Below are positions 27,001 through 36,328 of a DNA stretch of 64,000 nt, in pieces. Both the position numbers and the translations under genes were made by a program. The stretch covers positions 744,001-808,000 of the forward strand of contig NZ_JAIHON010000001.1 of the NCBI RefSeq assembly GCF_021173675.1, written 5' to 3'. The notes beneath the pieces are model-generated. The model worked only from the letters and a program-made list of their open reading frames with translations. It was not told the DNA's origin and searched no databases. The DNA comes from Streptomyces lincolnensis (GTDB lineage: Bacteria; Actinomycetota; Actinomycetes; Streptomycetales; Streptomycetaceae). The number at the start of each line of letters is the position of its first letter. Position 1 is the stretch's first letter.

Positions 27001-28259
27001 CGGGCCCCGCTCCCCTCTTCGGCGGGCGCCGGGGCGGGGGTCGGCCGCGAGGTGCCCGGCAGCGCCCCGCGCCGCTGGAGCAGGGCGACCCCGCCCGCCG
27101 AGGCCAGGCCGACCAGGGCGCAGCACACCCAGGGCAGCCAGCCGGCGCCGGTCCGTTCCGCAGTGTCCATGGCCCAGCCGACGACGGTGCTGCCGATCGC
27201 GGCGGCGATGCCGGAGACGACGTAGAAGACGCCGAAGTAGGTGCCGGTCAGCTCGGGGCGGCCGAAGCCGGGGACGAGCTCCATCACGAACGGCGAGGCG
27301 ATCATGACGCCGAGGTAGAGCAGGAGGGCGCCGAGCAGCACCAGGGCGGTGGCGGCCGGACCGCTGTGCCTGCTCACGAGCGCGGGCGGCAGGAAGGCCA
27401 GGCCCATCACCGCGAGCCCGACGGCGATCCAGGGTCCCCTGGCGCCACGGGACTTGAGGGTGCGGGTCAGGTGCAGTTGGAGGGCGAGGTTGGCGAGGGT
27501 GCCGACCAGGAAGACCAGGCCGGCCGCTCCGGCCCAGCCGGTGGCCTGCCGGGCGCCCGCGGGGAGCAGCAGGTAGAGCTGGTTCTCCAGGGTGTACATG
27601 CCGACCATGGCGAGGGCGAACGCGAGGAAGGCACGGTTGCCGACGACCTCCCGCCAGTCCGCGAGGACCCCGGTTCCGCTCGGTGCGACCTTCCGCGCGG
27701 GCAGGACGAGGGCCTGCGCCACGGTGAGGACGGCGAAGATGCCGGCGGCGGTGAGCGCGGAGGCGCGGAAGTCGACGAGGAGGAGCGCGCTGCCCAGCAG
27801 CGGCCCGATCAGCGCGCCGGTGGTGGCGAACACGTTGAACAGCGCGAACGCCTCCGCCTTGCGCTCCCCCGCCTCCTGGGCGAGGTAGGCGCGCACGGCC
27901 GGGTTGAACAGCGCCCCGGCGAGCCCGCTGAGCACGGACGCGGCGAGCAGCACGGGCAGTCCGTCGCCGAGCGCGAACAGCCCGAACCCGACCGTGCGCA
28001 AGGCGCATCCGGCGATGATGACGCCCCGCGCGCCGAGCCGGTCGGCCGCGGAGCCGCCGATGATGAACAGGCCCTGCTGGCTGAGGTTGCGCACCCCGAG
28101 CACGATCCCGACGACGGCCGCCGACATGCCGAGATTGTCGGTGAGGTGGGTGGCGAGGTAGGGGATCAGCAGGTAGAAGCCGGTGTTGACGCCGAGCTGG
28201 TTGACCAGCAGGAGCCGGACGGCGAGCGGGAACCCGCGCATCTCGCGCCACGTCCGCAT
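26997..28259 (-). CDS. Major facilitator superfamily transporter, exporter-like
   Basis: This is a 420-residue protein with twelve predicted helices. It carries the loop 2-3 motif GGSAADRLGARGVIIAG and the TM5 sequence GALIGPLLGSALL of drug/metabolite exporters. The ATG at 28259 is chosen because GGAGG lies about eight bases upstream; the in-frame ATG at 28328 lacks a ribosome site and falls at the promoter. It is the first gene of the six-gene operon under a Zur-like box. In the staphylopine locus an MFS protein exports the metallophore while a family 5 ABC system imports it, which is the comparison that suggests this protein's role. Confidence 0.88.
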   Translation of the reverse strand: MRTWREMRGFPLAVRLLLVNQLGVNTGFYLLIPYLATHLTDNLGMSAAVVGIVLGVRNLSQQGLFIIGGSAADRLGARGVIIAGCALRTVGFGLFALGDGLPVLLAASVLSGLAGALFNPAVRAYLAQEAGERKAEAFALFNVFATTGALIGPLLGSALLLVDFRASALTAAGIFAVLTVAQALVLPARKVAPSGTGVLADWREVVGNRAFLAFALAMVGMYTLENQLYLLLPAGARQATGWAGAAGLVFLVGTLANLALQLHLTRTLKSRGARGPWIAVGLAVMGLAFLPPALVSRHSGPAATALVLLGALLLYLGVMIASPFVMELVPGFGRPELTGTYFGVFYVVSGIAAAIGSTVVGWAMDTAERTGAGWLPWVCCALVGLASAGGVALLQRRGALPGTSRPTPAPAPAEEGSGAR

Positions 28260-28343
28260 GTGCCGCCACCTCCTCGACTTCGGGCTCCGGGTACCGGCCC
28301 CCTTCGTCCGGAGGGGGCCTGGCTGCATGCAGGGACAAGCTAT

Positions 28344-28358
28344 CGATAATCATTTTCA
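28344..28358 (-). promoter_or_regulatory. Zur-box-like palindrome
   Basis: On the minus strand the sequence is TGAAAATGATTATCG, close to the palindromic actinobacterial Zur box (TGAAAATGATTTTCA; 13 of 15 identical). It is an AT-rich island in very GC-rich DNA, 85 bp before the MFS start. Repression by zinc-loaded Zur would restrict the six-gene operon to zinc starvation. A general Fur-type reading is possible but iron control in Streptomyces uses DmdR. Confidence 0.65.
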
Positions 28359-28487
28359 TTTACCAGTCCCTTACGGAAGCGGGCCGGGTGCGCCGGAGAC
28401 GGAGACAGACCGGGGCATTCCCCCTAGAGTTGGCCGGAGCGAGCCCCGAGTTTCCGTAACGAGCCCCGGTCCACGCGGTGGTGATGG

Positions 28488-31400
28488 ATGGTCAGGTCCT
28501 CGTCCGAGTCCCATCGGGCCGCTTCGTCGCAGCGGGCGGCGGTCCCCGCCCTTCCCCCGCACCACATCGAGCGCACGGCGCTGCTCGACACGGTCCGCGG
28601 ACTGCTGCTGCCCGGGCGGAGCACCCGGGGCAGGAACCTGGTCGGGCTGGTGGGGGCCGCCGGCTCCGGCAAGTCGACGCTGGCCCGGGCCGTCGCCCTG
28701 GACGCCGACATCGCGGCGCACTTCCACGAGGTCCTGTGGATCGAGGCCGAGCCGGGCGCCGACGCGGTGGAGCACCAGCACCGGCTGTCCGTCGCCCTCG
28801 GGGACGCCCGGCCCGTCCCCGACGTGACGTCCGGCAGGGAGCGCCTGGCCGAACTCCTCGCGGACGGGCGGCGGTTGGTCGTACTGGACGGAGTGGAGCG
28901 GCGGGAGCAGTGGGACACGATCGGTCTCGCCGGCCCGCGCTGCGCGCTGCTGATCACCAGCCGTGATCGCGGGGTGCCGCACTCCCAGGCCCACGGCCGG
29001 ATCTGCGAAGTCGCCCCGCTGGACGCCGAAGCGGGCCACCGCCTCCTCACGGCATGGGCCGGCCGCCCGGACGAGGACCTTCCGCCCGCGGCCGCCTCGT
29101 TCGCCGAGGTCTGCCGGGGCCTGCCCGCGGCACTGGCCTGTGCGGGCGGCCTGGTCGCGGTCGGCTGGAGCCGGCAACAAGTGCGCACGCGGCTCGACGC
29201 GGCGGTCCTGTCACGGCTGCGCACCGACCCGCCCCGGCCCGGCCCGGACGACTCCCGGCCGTACCTGATGGCGGCGCTCGACGTGGCCGTGTCCGCGCTC
29301 GACGACGGCCTGCTCGAACGGTATCTGTCGCTCGCCGTCTTCGAGGCGCGCGGCCCCGTCCCGGTCGAGGTGGCCGCCCTGCTGTGGCGGTCGGCGGGAC
29401 GGAAGGGGTCGGGGGACGCGCCCCCGCCGGACATCGCGGCCGAGGAGACCGTCGACGCGCTCGCCCGCCGCGCCCTCGTCCGCCACGACCCCGGGACCCG
29501 CCGGTTCACGCTGGACGCCCCGCAGTTCGAGCACCTGCGGGAGTTCCTGGGCCCGCGGGAACTCCGGGAACTGCACCACGAGACGGCGACGGCGTTGCTG
29601 GACCGCTGGGGCTGCCTGGACCGCGGGCTTCCGCGCACGGCGGACGGGGACTTCGGCGACGACCCCGTCGACCGCTACGGCCTGGAGCGGGTGGTCGGTC
29701 ATCTCGTGGCCGCGGGCGACCACGACGAGGCGCACGCCCTCCTCGCCCTCGACGGGCGCCCCGTCGAGGGCGGATCGTCGGAGCCGGGCAACCTCTGGTT
29801 CGCCGTACAGGAACGCGCCGACGGGACGGCGACCTGGCTGCGGGACCTCGAACTCGCCCGCCGCACGGCACAGGAGGCGCCGACCGGGGGCGCCCCTCCG
29901 CGAGTGGGCCTGGAGGCGCGGTACGCCCTGATGCGAGGCTCGGTGAGCAGTCTGACCGCCGCCCTGCCGGTGCCGCTGCTGCCGGCCCTGGTCGAGCAGG
30001 GCGTCTGGACACCCGCCCGGGCTCTGGCGTACGCCCGCACGACGTTCTCGCAACCCGCCGTCCGGGCCGACGCGTTCGAGGCACTGCTGCCGGTTCTGCC
30101 CGCGCGGACCCGGTCCCGGGTGGTGGACGAGCTCGCGGCCGCCGCAGTGGCGAGCCCCGGGTTCGGCGAGGCGGCCTGGCGACTGGCCCGGCTGGAGGGC
30201 GAGTTGCCCCACGAGAGGCGGCTCGATCTGCTCCGGGGGGCGCTGCGGAGTGCGTCGCCCGTCGACTTGTTGGGGCGGCGCTTGTCGGAGGGGTCACTGT
30301 CCCACCTCACCAGGCTCTTTCTCGAGGTGCCGGAGCAGTTGCTCGCCCGGGTCCTGGAGTCCGCCGTCCGGCAGCGGAAGCCGCACGACGGCCACACCGT
30401 ACCGAACCGGACCGAGGCCCTGATCGCCCTGGCCCGGCACACCTCCGGAGACCGGCGGTACCGGTACACCGCCGAGGCCCTGGCCGCCGCCCAGGCGATC
30501 GAGGCCCCGTACCCGCGCGCCACCGCCCTGTGCGCCATCGCCGCCCTGCAGGAGGCGGGCGCCCGGGAGCTCACCCTGAAGCTCGCCCTGCGGGCCGCCC
30601 GCAAGGAGCGGTCGGGTTACCTCCGGGCGGACGCGCTGACCTCGGTGGCCCGTCTGCTGTCGGAGCCGCGGCGCGGTCGGCTGCTGGCGCAGGTCTTCCA
30701 CAAGGCCCGCCGCGACACGGACGGACCGGCCCCCGTGCCCCTGGCGGCCGTCGTGCCGCACGTGCCCGAGCAGCTGGTGCCCGACGCGCTGGAGGCCGCG
30801 CGCCGGCTCGCCGATCCCGGTGCCCGCTGTGACCTCCTGCTGGACATCGGCCGGCGCCTGGCCACGGAGGACCGCTCCGCCGTCGTGGCCGAGGCGCTGT
30901 CCGCCGCCCGGGAGGTGCCGGTCGCGGGCGGGGAGCGGGCCCGGGCGCTGTGCCGGGTGGCCGAGCGGCTTGCCGGGGACGGGCGCCGGGCCGTCGTCGC
31001 CGAGGCGCTGGCCTCGGCACGGTTCGTCGCCGACCACGGCCGGCTCGCGCCCGCGTACGCGGCCCTGGCCGCGCACGTCCCGCCGTACGAGAGCGCCGGG
31101 TTCACCGATCACGCGCTCGCCCTGGCCCGCACCCTCCCGCCCGAGCGGCGGCTGCCCACGCTGCATCTGCTGCTGCCCCATCTCCGCCCGCCCCGGTCGG
31201 CCGAGGTGGGCGAGGAGATGATCGCCCTCGCGATGCGGGACGCCACCCCCGCGCACGTGATGGCCCGTATCGCGCCCGACCTGCCGGCCGAGTCGGCCCG
31301 CCGCGCGACCGACCTCACCCTGGGTCTGCGCCCCGACAACCGGCCCGAGAAGATCGCCCGGGTGGTGGCCCTGGCCCACCTCACCGCGTACCTGCCGGAG

Positions 31401-32093
31401 GAGGGACTGGTCGAACCGATCGCGGGACAACTGGTGACCGCGCATGTCGCCATCCTGCTCCCGGCGCTGCGGAAGATGGCGCCGCGGATGGCGCCGGGAG
31501 TGCTCCGCAGGACCATCGGGCGGGCCGAGGACCACCACGACGACGAGGACATGATGCTGGTGACGGCCGTGCTCGCGCCCTGGATGGCCGGCGGGGGCCG
31601 GGCCGTGCTCGAGTTCCTGCCGGAGGCCGCGCGCCGCCGTTCCGACGCCCGGTACCGGTGCCGGCTGCTGACCCTGGTGGCCGAGAACCTCCCCGCGGCC
31701 GAGGCGGAGCCGCCGCTCGCCGAGGCCCGCAGCCAGGCGCGGCTGATCAGCACTCCGCAGACCCGCGCCGACGCGCTCACCGACATCGCCCGGCAGCTTC
31801 CGGAGCCGCTCCGCACCGAGGTGTTCCGCGAGGCCTCCACCGCCGCCGCGGCGGTGGAGGAACTCCCCGACCGTGCCGCGACGACGGCCCGGCTCGCCCG
31901 GACCGTGGCGGAGACCGGGACGGTCGACACCGCCTGGCGGGACTTCGGGCGCCCCGCACTGCTGCTGGCGGCCCAGCTCGGGCGCGCGGCGGTGGTGGAA
32001 CAGCTCGCCCACCCTTCCTGCCGGGACGTGCTCGCCGAGGCCGCGCCGGACATCGCCGAGGCGCTGCGCGACGTCACGCGCTGGTGGCCCTGA
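28488..32093 (+). CDS. NLR-like STAND ATPase with long helical-repeat region
   Basis: The protein has 1201 residues. The NTPase has P-loop GAAGSGKST (56-64), Walker B LVVLDGVE (130-137) and ALLITSRDR as the NB-ARC sensor (about 153-161), then a winged-helix region to about 360. From about 480 on, a roughly 35-residue helical motif recurs (RxxALxxIAxxLxxxxRxxVxxEALxxAR). Clear copies read RCDLLLDIGRRLATEDRS, RARALCRVAERLAGDGRR and RADALTDIARQLPEPLRT. No N-terminal effector or DNA-binding domain is present, so it differs from SARP regulators and from known Avs proteins. It may be a sensor ATPase in defence or regulation. It is divergent from the Zur-type operon, with a 228-bp spacer to the MFS start. 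Confidence 0.8.
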   Translation: MVRSSSESHRAASSQRAAVPALPPHHIERTALLDTVRGLLLPGRSTRGRNLVGLVGAAGSGKSTLARAVALDADIAAHFHEVLWIEAEPGADAVEHQHRLSVALGDARPVPDVTSGRERLAELLADGRRLVVLDGVERREQWDTIGLAGPRCALLITSRDRGVPHSQAHGRICEVAPLDAEAGHRLLTAWAGRPDEDLPPAAASFAEVCRGLPAALACAGGLVAVGWSRQQVRTRLDAAVLSRLRTDPPRPGPDDSRPYLMAALDVAVSALDDGLLERYLSLAVFEARGPVPVEVAALLWRSAGRKGSGDAPPPDIAAEETVDALARRALVRHDPGTRRFTLDAPQFEHLREFLGPRELRELHHETATALLDRWGCLDRGLPRTADGDFGDDPVDRYGLERVVGHLVAAGDHDEAHALLALDGRPVEGGSSEPGNLWFAVQERADGTATWLRDLELARRTAQEAPTGGAPPRVGLEARYALMRGSVSSLTAALPVPLLPALVEQGVWTPARALAYARTTFSQPAVRADAFEALLPVLPARTRSRVVDELAAAAVASPGFGEAAWRLARLEGELPHERRLDLLRGALRSASPVDLLGRRLSEGSLSHLTRLFLEVPEQLLARVLESAVRQRKPHDGHTVPNRTEALIALARHTSGDRRYRYTAEALAAAQAIEAPYPRATALCAIAALQEAGARELTLKLALRAARKERSGYLRADALTSVARLLSEPRRGRLLAQVFHKARRDTDGPAPVPLAAVVPHVPEQLVPDALEAARRLADPGARCDLLLDIGRRLATEDRSAVVAEALSAAREVPVAGGERARALCRVAERLAGDGRRAVVAEALASARFVADHGRLAPAYAALAAHVPPYESAGFTDHALALARTLPPERRLPTLHLLLPHLRPPRSAEVGEEMIALAMRDATPAHVMARIAPDLPAESARRATDLTLGLRPDNRPEKIARVVALAHLTAYLPEEGLVEPIAGQLVTAHVAILLPALRKMAPRMAPGVLRRTIGRAEDHHDDEDMMLVTAVLAPWMAGGGRAVLEFLPEAARRRSDARYRCRLLTLVAENLPAAEAEPPLAEARSQARLISTPQTRADALTDIARQLPEPLRTEVFREASTAAAAVEELPDRAATTARLARTVAETGTVDTAWRDFGRPALLLAAQLGRAAVVEQLAHPSCRDVLAEAAPDIAEALRDVTRWWP

Positions 32094-32145
32094 TCGCCGC
32101 ACGACGTCTCACGGCGGTGGCCGTGATCGCCGGTGTACTCCCCCC

Positions 32146-32166
32146 TGTTGAATGAACCATTCAACA
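32146..32166. promoter_or_regulatory. Palindromic operator before the GH84 gene
   Basis: TGTTGAATG, a 3-base spacer and CATTCAACA form a perfect 9-3-9 inverted repeat about 96 bp before the GH84 start. Its inner sequence GTTGAATGAACCA matches the TGGTTGATTGAACCA operator at 42435 at 12 of 13 positions. It is a likely site for the RpiR regulator at 36329. Confidence 0.6.
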
Positions 32167-32261
32167 GCCCTAACATCCTCCGGTGGATGCATTCACCCGC
32201 CCATGGGAGTCCCCCGAGCGTTCCCCTCCGGGGCGTCCCGGGCGCCTCGGAAGGAGGACCC

Positions 32262-35200
32262 GTGCCTGCCCCCACCCGTGTCGGATCCCCGCGTGTCAGA
32301 CCCACTCGCGTGAGACGGACGGCCATCGCCCTGCTGCTGGCCGCCGGCCTGGCGGCCCCGACGAGCCACGCGTCGGCGGCACCCCGCCCGACCGCACCCC
32401 AGGTGTGGCCGACCCCCCGGAGCATGCACCTGGGCCACGCCCAACTCCCCGTCCCCGACCGCGTCGTGGAGGTCGTCGGCCCCGACACGGACCCCTCGGC
32501 CCGCCGCGTCGTGGAAACCGCCCTACGCGCCGCCGGAGCCGACCACATCACCACCGTGACCGCCGGCGACAGACCCCCCACCGCCCACCTCACCGTCTAC
32601 GTCGGCGGCCCCACCGAGAACAAGGCCACCGACGGCGCGCTGAAGCGCCTGGGCGCCGCACTCCCGACCGGCCTCGCCCCCGGCGGATACGTGCTGGCGG
32701 CACGACGCACGAACGGCCGCTCCCTCCTCGCCCTCTCCGGCGTCGACACCACCGGCACCTTCTACGCGGCCCAGACCCTGCGCCAACTGCTCGCCGGACA
32801 GCGGGCGTTGCCCGAGGTGACCGTCCGGGACTGGCCGGCCGCCGCGCTGCGCGGAGTGATCGAGGGGTTCTACGGCACCCCGTGGACGCACGCCGAGCGC
32901 CTGCGCCAACTCGACTTCTACGGCCGTACGAAGCAGAACGTCTACGTCTACTCCCCCAAGGACGACGACTATCTGCGCGCCCGCTGGCGCGACCCGTACC
33001 CGGCCGCCGACCTGGCCCGGCTGAAGGAACTGACCGACCGGGCCGCGGCCAACCACGTCCGCTTCACCTACGCGCTCTCCCCCGGCCTGTCGGTCTGCTA
33101 CTCCTCCGCCTCCGACATCAAGGCCCTCACCGCCAAGTTCGACTCGCTGTACGCGATCGGGGTCCGCTCCTTCGCCGTTCCGCTGGACGACATCAGCTAC
33201 ACCAAGTGGAACTGCGCCGAGGACGAGAAGGAGTTCGGCACGGGCGGCGGCGCGGCCGGTGCCGCACAGGCGCATCTGCTCAACGCGGTGTGGAAGGAGT
33301 TCTCCGCCGAACACACCGATCTGGCACCCCTGGAGATGGTGCCGACCGAGTACTCCGACCTCGCCGACTCCCCGTACAAGAAGGCGCTGCGGGAGCGGCT
33401 CGACAAGGACGTGGTGGTGGAGTGGACCGGCGTCGGCGTGATCGCGCCGACCATCACCGCCGACCAGGTCTCCAAGGCCCGTGAGGTGTACGGCCATCCG
33501 ATCCTGGTCTGGGACAACTACCCGGTCAACGACTACGTCACCAGCCGTCTGCTGCTCGGCCCCTACACGGGCCGCGAGCCCGGCGTGGCCAGTGCCGCGA
33601 CCGGCGTGACCGCCAACCCGATGGTCCAGGCGGAGGCGAGCAGGCTCGCCCTGTTCACCTCGGCCGCCTACCTCTGGAACCCGCGGGCCTACGACCCGAG
33701 GCAGGCGTTCCTCGCCTCGGTCCGCGATCTGGCCGGACCGGACACCGGAGCCGCCAAGTGGCTGCGGATCTTCGCCGAGAACAACTACTCCTCCCAGCTG
33801 GACGCCACCGAGTCCCCGACACTGACGAAGCTGATCGCCGCCTTCCGTACGGCGTACGAGCAGGACAGCGGCCTGGACCGGGCCGCCGCCGCGCTCAGGA
33901 ACTACTTCACCGACATGGCCGCCACCCCCGCCCAGTTGCGCGCCCGCCTCGACAACCCCGGTTTCCTCGACGAGACCGCCGCCTGGCTGGACAAGCTCGG
34001 CCGCTACGGCGCGGCGGGCCGCACCGCGGTCGATCTGCTCCTCGCGCACAAGCGGGGCGACACGGACGCCGTCACCACGTACTGGAATGAACTCCGGTCC
34101 GACCGCAAGGAGTTGGACGCGATACCCGAGCAGGTGTCCCCGGGTGTGATGGACCAGTTCCTCTACACGACGATGCTGGAGAACGCGCCCGATCCCGGTG
34201 TCGACGCCTCCTTCTCCCCCGGCTCCCTCTCCCTGAAGCCCGGCGCCTCCGACACGGTGACCCTCGCCCTGTCCGACCCGCGGTCCACCGCCGCGAAGAC
34301 GGTCTCCTGGAAGCTCGCCGTACCCGACGGTGTCACCGCCACGCCCACCGAGGGCACGGCGACGGTCCCGGCGGGCGGCAGCGCCTCGGCCACCGTCACG
34401 CTGACCGCGAAGACGGCGGGCGTCCACCCGGTCGTGGTGTCCGGCACCGGGATCCTCGACCGGGCGATCCCGGTCCGGGTCGCGGACGGCGACGGCACCG
34501 CGAAAGCCCTGACCGCCAACTTCAGCGGCGCGTCGGTCAGTTCCGTCGACCTGGGTGACGGCACGACCACGAACATCACCGTCGGCGCCAACCCCGGCGA
34601 GGTAGTCGCCGCCGCCGACGGCCGTACCGCCTACGCCGCCAACCAGGGCTCGAACACGGTCAGCGTGATCGACGTGCCGAGCGCCAAGGTCACCGCCACG
34701 GTCGCCGTGGGCCGCGTCCCGGCCGGCCTCGCCCTCACCCCGGACGGTGCCACCCTCTGGGTCGCCAACTACACGGACGGCACGGTCCAGCCCGTCGACA
34801 CCGGCACCCTGAAGGCGGGCACCCCGGTCACGGTGGGCTCGGGCCCGGAGAACATGGCGATCACCCCCGACGGCACGACGCTCTACGTGGCGAACATCCA
34901 CGACAACACCGTCAGCCCCGTCGACCTCACCACCGCGAAGGCGGGCGATCCCATCCCGGTCGGTCCGCGCCCCTTCAACGTCGTCGCGGCACCCGACGGG
35001 AAGACGGTCTACGTCTCCAACTCCGGCGGCTCGACGGTCACCCCGATCGACACCGCCACCCACGACACCGAGCCCACCCTCCTGGTCACCGGCCAGGCCT
35101 ACGGCCTCGCCTTCTCCCCGGACGGCCGCACCCTCTGGGTCAGCCCGAGCAACGGCGACACGGTCACCCCGATCGACACGGCGACCGGAGCACCGGGCCA

Positions 35201-35375
35201 GCAGATCACCGCAGGCAAGTCCGCCTTCGACGTGGCCCTGAACTGGAACGGCACCACGGCCTACGTCACGACGGCAGACGGAAACAGCTTGGTACCGATC
35301 GACGTGGCATCAGGCAAGGCTGGGGCGCCCTATACGACGGGCGCCTATCCACTAGCGGTAGCCCTGACCCCCTAG
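32262..35375 (+). CDS. Secreted GH84 beta-N-acetylglucosaminidase with beta-propeller
   Basis: This is a 1037-residue protein with a GTG start; AAGGAGGA lies four bases upstream, which decides the start. A Sec signal (TAIALLLAAGLAAP, cleavage near 39-40) precedes a GH20b-like N-domain. The GH84 catalytic domain is marked by GVIEGFYGTPWTH and the catalytic Asp pair D309-D310 in VPLDDIS, with ILVWDNYPVNDY later. After a helical region comes an Ig-like NEW3 domain (about 645-750), then a YVTN-type seven-blade beta-propeller to the end. It should remove GlcNAc from glycoproteins or glycans outside the cell. The stop lies inside dispersed repeat copy B. Confidence 0.92.
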   Translation: MPAPTRVGSPRVRPTRVRRTAIALLLAAGLAAPTSHASAAPRPTAPQVWPTPRSMHLGHAQLPVPDRVVEVVGPDTDPSARRVVETALRAAGADHITTVTAGDRPPTAHLTVYVGGPTENKATDGALKRLGAALPTGLAPGGYVLAARRTNGRSLLALSGVDTTGTFYAAQTLRQLLAGQRALPEVTVRDWPAAALRGVIEGFYGTPWTHAERLRQLDFYGRTKQNVYVYSPKDDDYLRARWRDPYPAADLARLKELTDRAAANHVRFTYALSPGLSVCYSSASDIKALTAKFDSLYAIGVRSFAVPLDDISYTKWNCAEDEKEFGTGGGAAGAAQAHLLNAVWKEFSAEHTDLAPLEMVPTEYSDLADSPYKKALRERLDKDVVVEWTGVGVIAPTITADQVSKAREVYGHPILVWDNYPVNDYVTSRLLLGPYTGREPGVASAATGVTANPMVQAEASRLALFTSAAYLWNPRAYDPRQAFLASVRDLAGPDTGAAKWLRIFAENNYSSQLDATESPTLTKLIAAFRTAYEQDSGLDRAAAALRNYFTDMAATPAQLRARLDNPGFLDETAAWLDKLGRYGAAGRTAVDLLLAHKRGDTDAVTTYWNELRSDRKELDAIPEQVSPGVMDQFLYTTMLENAPDPGVDASFSPGSLSLKPGASDTVTLALSDPRSTAAKTVSWKLAVPDGVTATPTEGTATVPAGGSASATVTLTAKTAGVHPVVVSGTGILDRAIPVRVADGDGTAKALTANFSGASVSSVDLGDGTTTNITVGANPGEVVAAADGRTAYAANQGSNTVSVIDVPSAKVTATVAVGRVPAGLALTPDGATLWVANYTDGTVQPVDTGTLKAGTPVTVGSGPENMAITPDGTTLYVANIHDNTVSPVDLTTAKAGDPIPVGPRPFNVVAAPDGKTVYVSNSGGSTVTPIDTATHDTEPTLLVTGQAYGLAFSPDGRTLWVSPSNGDTVTPIDTATGAPGQQITAGKSAFDVALNWNGTTAYVTTADGNSLVPIDVASGKAGAPYTTGAYPLAVALTP

Positions 35376-35425
35376 GGGCGCGGGGAACTGCGCGCTCAAC
35401 CCCCACCGGGCCGCAGCCGACAACG
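35368..35425. repeat. Dispersed Streptomyces repeat, copy B
   Basis: The same 20-base core GGGGCGCGGGGAACTGCGCG is at 35375-35394, preceded by CCCCTAGGGG and followed by a diverged tail ending CCGCAGCCGA. It supplies the TAG stop of the GH84 gene and fills the spacer before the convergent SIS gene, where its hairpins may also terminate transcription. Confidence 0.85.
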
Positions 35426-35443
35426 AACCCCGAAACAGAACCC

Positions 35444-36208
35444 TCAACTGGCGGTACGCCGAATCCTCCCGGCGTACCGCCGCTCCAACTCCAAGTTCCC
35501 CTCAAACCCACCCGGCACATTGGCCGACACATACACCGGCGGCCTCTCCCCCGCAGCCAGCAGCCGCGCCGTCGCCTCGGCGACAGCCATCTGCACCAAC
35601 ATCACCCCGGTCAACGTGGACAACGCCGACACCGCACCCCCACCCGGAAGTTCCAGCAACGCGTCCCCCCGCGGCGCCGCGTTGTCGAGGACGACATCCG
35701 CGAGATCGGCCAGCTTGTAACCACTCGCATGCCCCGCCGGAACGGCCCGCGTATGGGTGAGAGAGGTGACGGCAAGGATCTTGTGGCCCTGCTTCTTCGC
35801 GTGCAGGGCCATCTCCACGATGACGCTGTTGACGCCGGAGTTGGAGATGACGACGAAGAGGTCCTGGGGGTGCGGCGCGGCGAGTTCGTAGAGGCGCTCG
35901 GCCACGCCCGGCTGCCGTTCGAGGAGCGGGTCGTCCAGGACGCTCGGGTCGTCACCGCCGTAGAGGACGAGGTCGGCGATGCTCAGGCGGTTGGTGGGCA
36001 CCAGGCCGCCGGCGCGGCCGGCGATCTCCAGGACGATGGCCTGGGAGTGGCCGGTGCCGAAGGCCTGGATGACGCCGTCCGCGCGGAGGCAGTCGGCGAT
36101 CAGTTCGGCGGCACGCGTGACGTCCGGGCGGGCCGACTCGGTGAGGTGCTTCAGGACGTCCAGGCTCTGCCGGGCGAAGCCCTCGGCGCTGACTGACTCG
36201 ACGGACAC
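35444..36208 (-). CDS. SIS-domain amino-sugar phosphate enzyme (UPF0309 type)
   Basis: This 254-residue protein is one SIS (sugar isomerase) domain: IQAFGTGHSQAIVLEIAGRAGG, LFVVISNSGVNSVIVEMALHAKKQG and ILAVTSLTHT form the phosphosugar pocket. It belongs to the UPF0309 group. As I recall, the S. coelicolor member NagS acts on GlcNAc-6-phosphate. It sits between the secreted GlcNAc-releasing GH84 and the RpiR regulator, and a kinase for amino sugars is encoded at 48 kb, so a GlcNAc-6-P or related substrate is likely. GTG at 36208 is used; two operator-like palindromes lie just upstream. Confidence 0.83.
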   Translation of the reverse strand: MSVESVSAEGFARQSLDVLKHLTESARPDVTRAAELIADCLRADGVIQAFGTGHSQAIVLEIAGRAGGLVPTNRLSIADLVLYGGDDPSVLDDPLLERQPGVAERLYELAAPHPQDLFVVISNSGVNSVIVEMALHAKKQGHKILAVTSLTHTRAVPAGHASGYKLADLADVVLDNAAPRGDALLELPGGGAVSALSTLTGVMLVQMAVAEATARLLAAGERPPVYVSANVPGGFEGNLELERRYAGRIRRTAS

Positions 36209-36224
36209 GCGACACTCCCCTTGC

Positions 36225-36273
36225 TGATGGATTGAACCACCCTATACATCTCCATCGGTGAATCAATAAACCA
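36225..36273. promoter_or_regulatory. Two operator-like palindromes before the SIS gene
   Basis: TGATGGATTGAACCA at 36225-36239 and, on the minus strand, TGGTTTATTGATTCA (36259-36273) both resemble TGGTTGATTGAACCA at 42435. They lie 17-65 bp before the SIS start within the spacer shared with the RpiR gene. Confidence 0.5.
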
Positions 36274-36309
36274 TGAGCGGTCCTGGTATTCAATCCGCCC
36301 CTCGAAGGG

Positions 36310-36323
36310 TGGCTGATACATTC
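36310..36323 (+). promoter_or_regulatory. Operator-like site before the RpiR gene
   Basis: TGGCTGATACATTC lies five bases before the RpiR start codon. An almost identical sequence, TGGTTGATACATTC, occurs at 49216 before the kinase and GH5-like genes (13 of 14). Autoregulation is suggested. Confidence 0.5.
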
Positions 36324-36328
36324 TTCGC

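Noticed and set aside
28260..28328. Longer N-terminus for the MFS protein at 26997-28259
   Set aside because: The upstream ATG at 28328 has no ribosome site and adds a charged stretch; ATG 28259 has GGAGG at good spacing.
32523..35063. An 846-codon frame antisense to GH84
   Set aside because: Shadow frame with low-complexity product; the sense strand has a signal peptide, catalytic Asp pair and propeller repeats.
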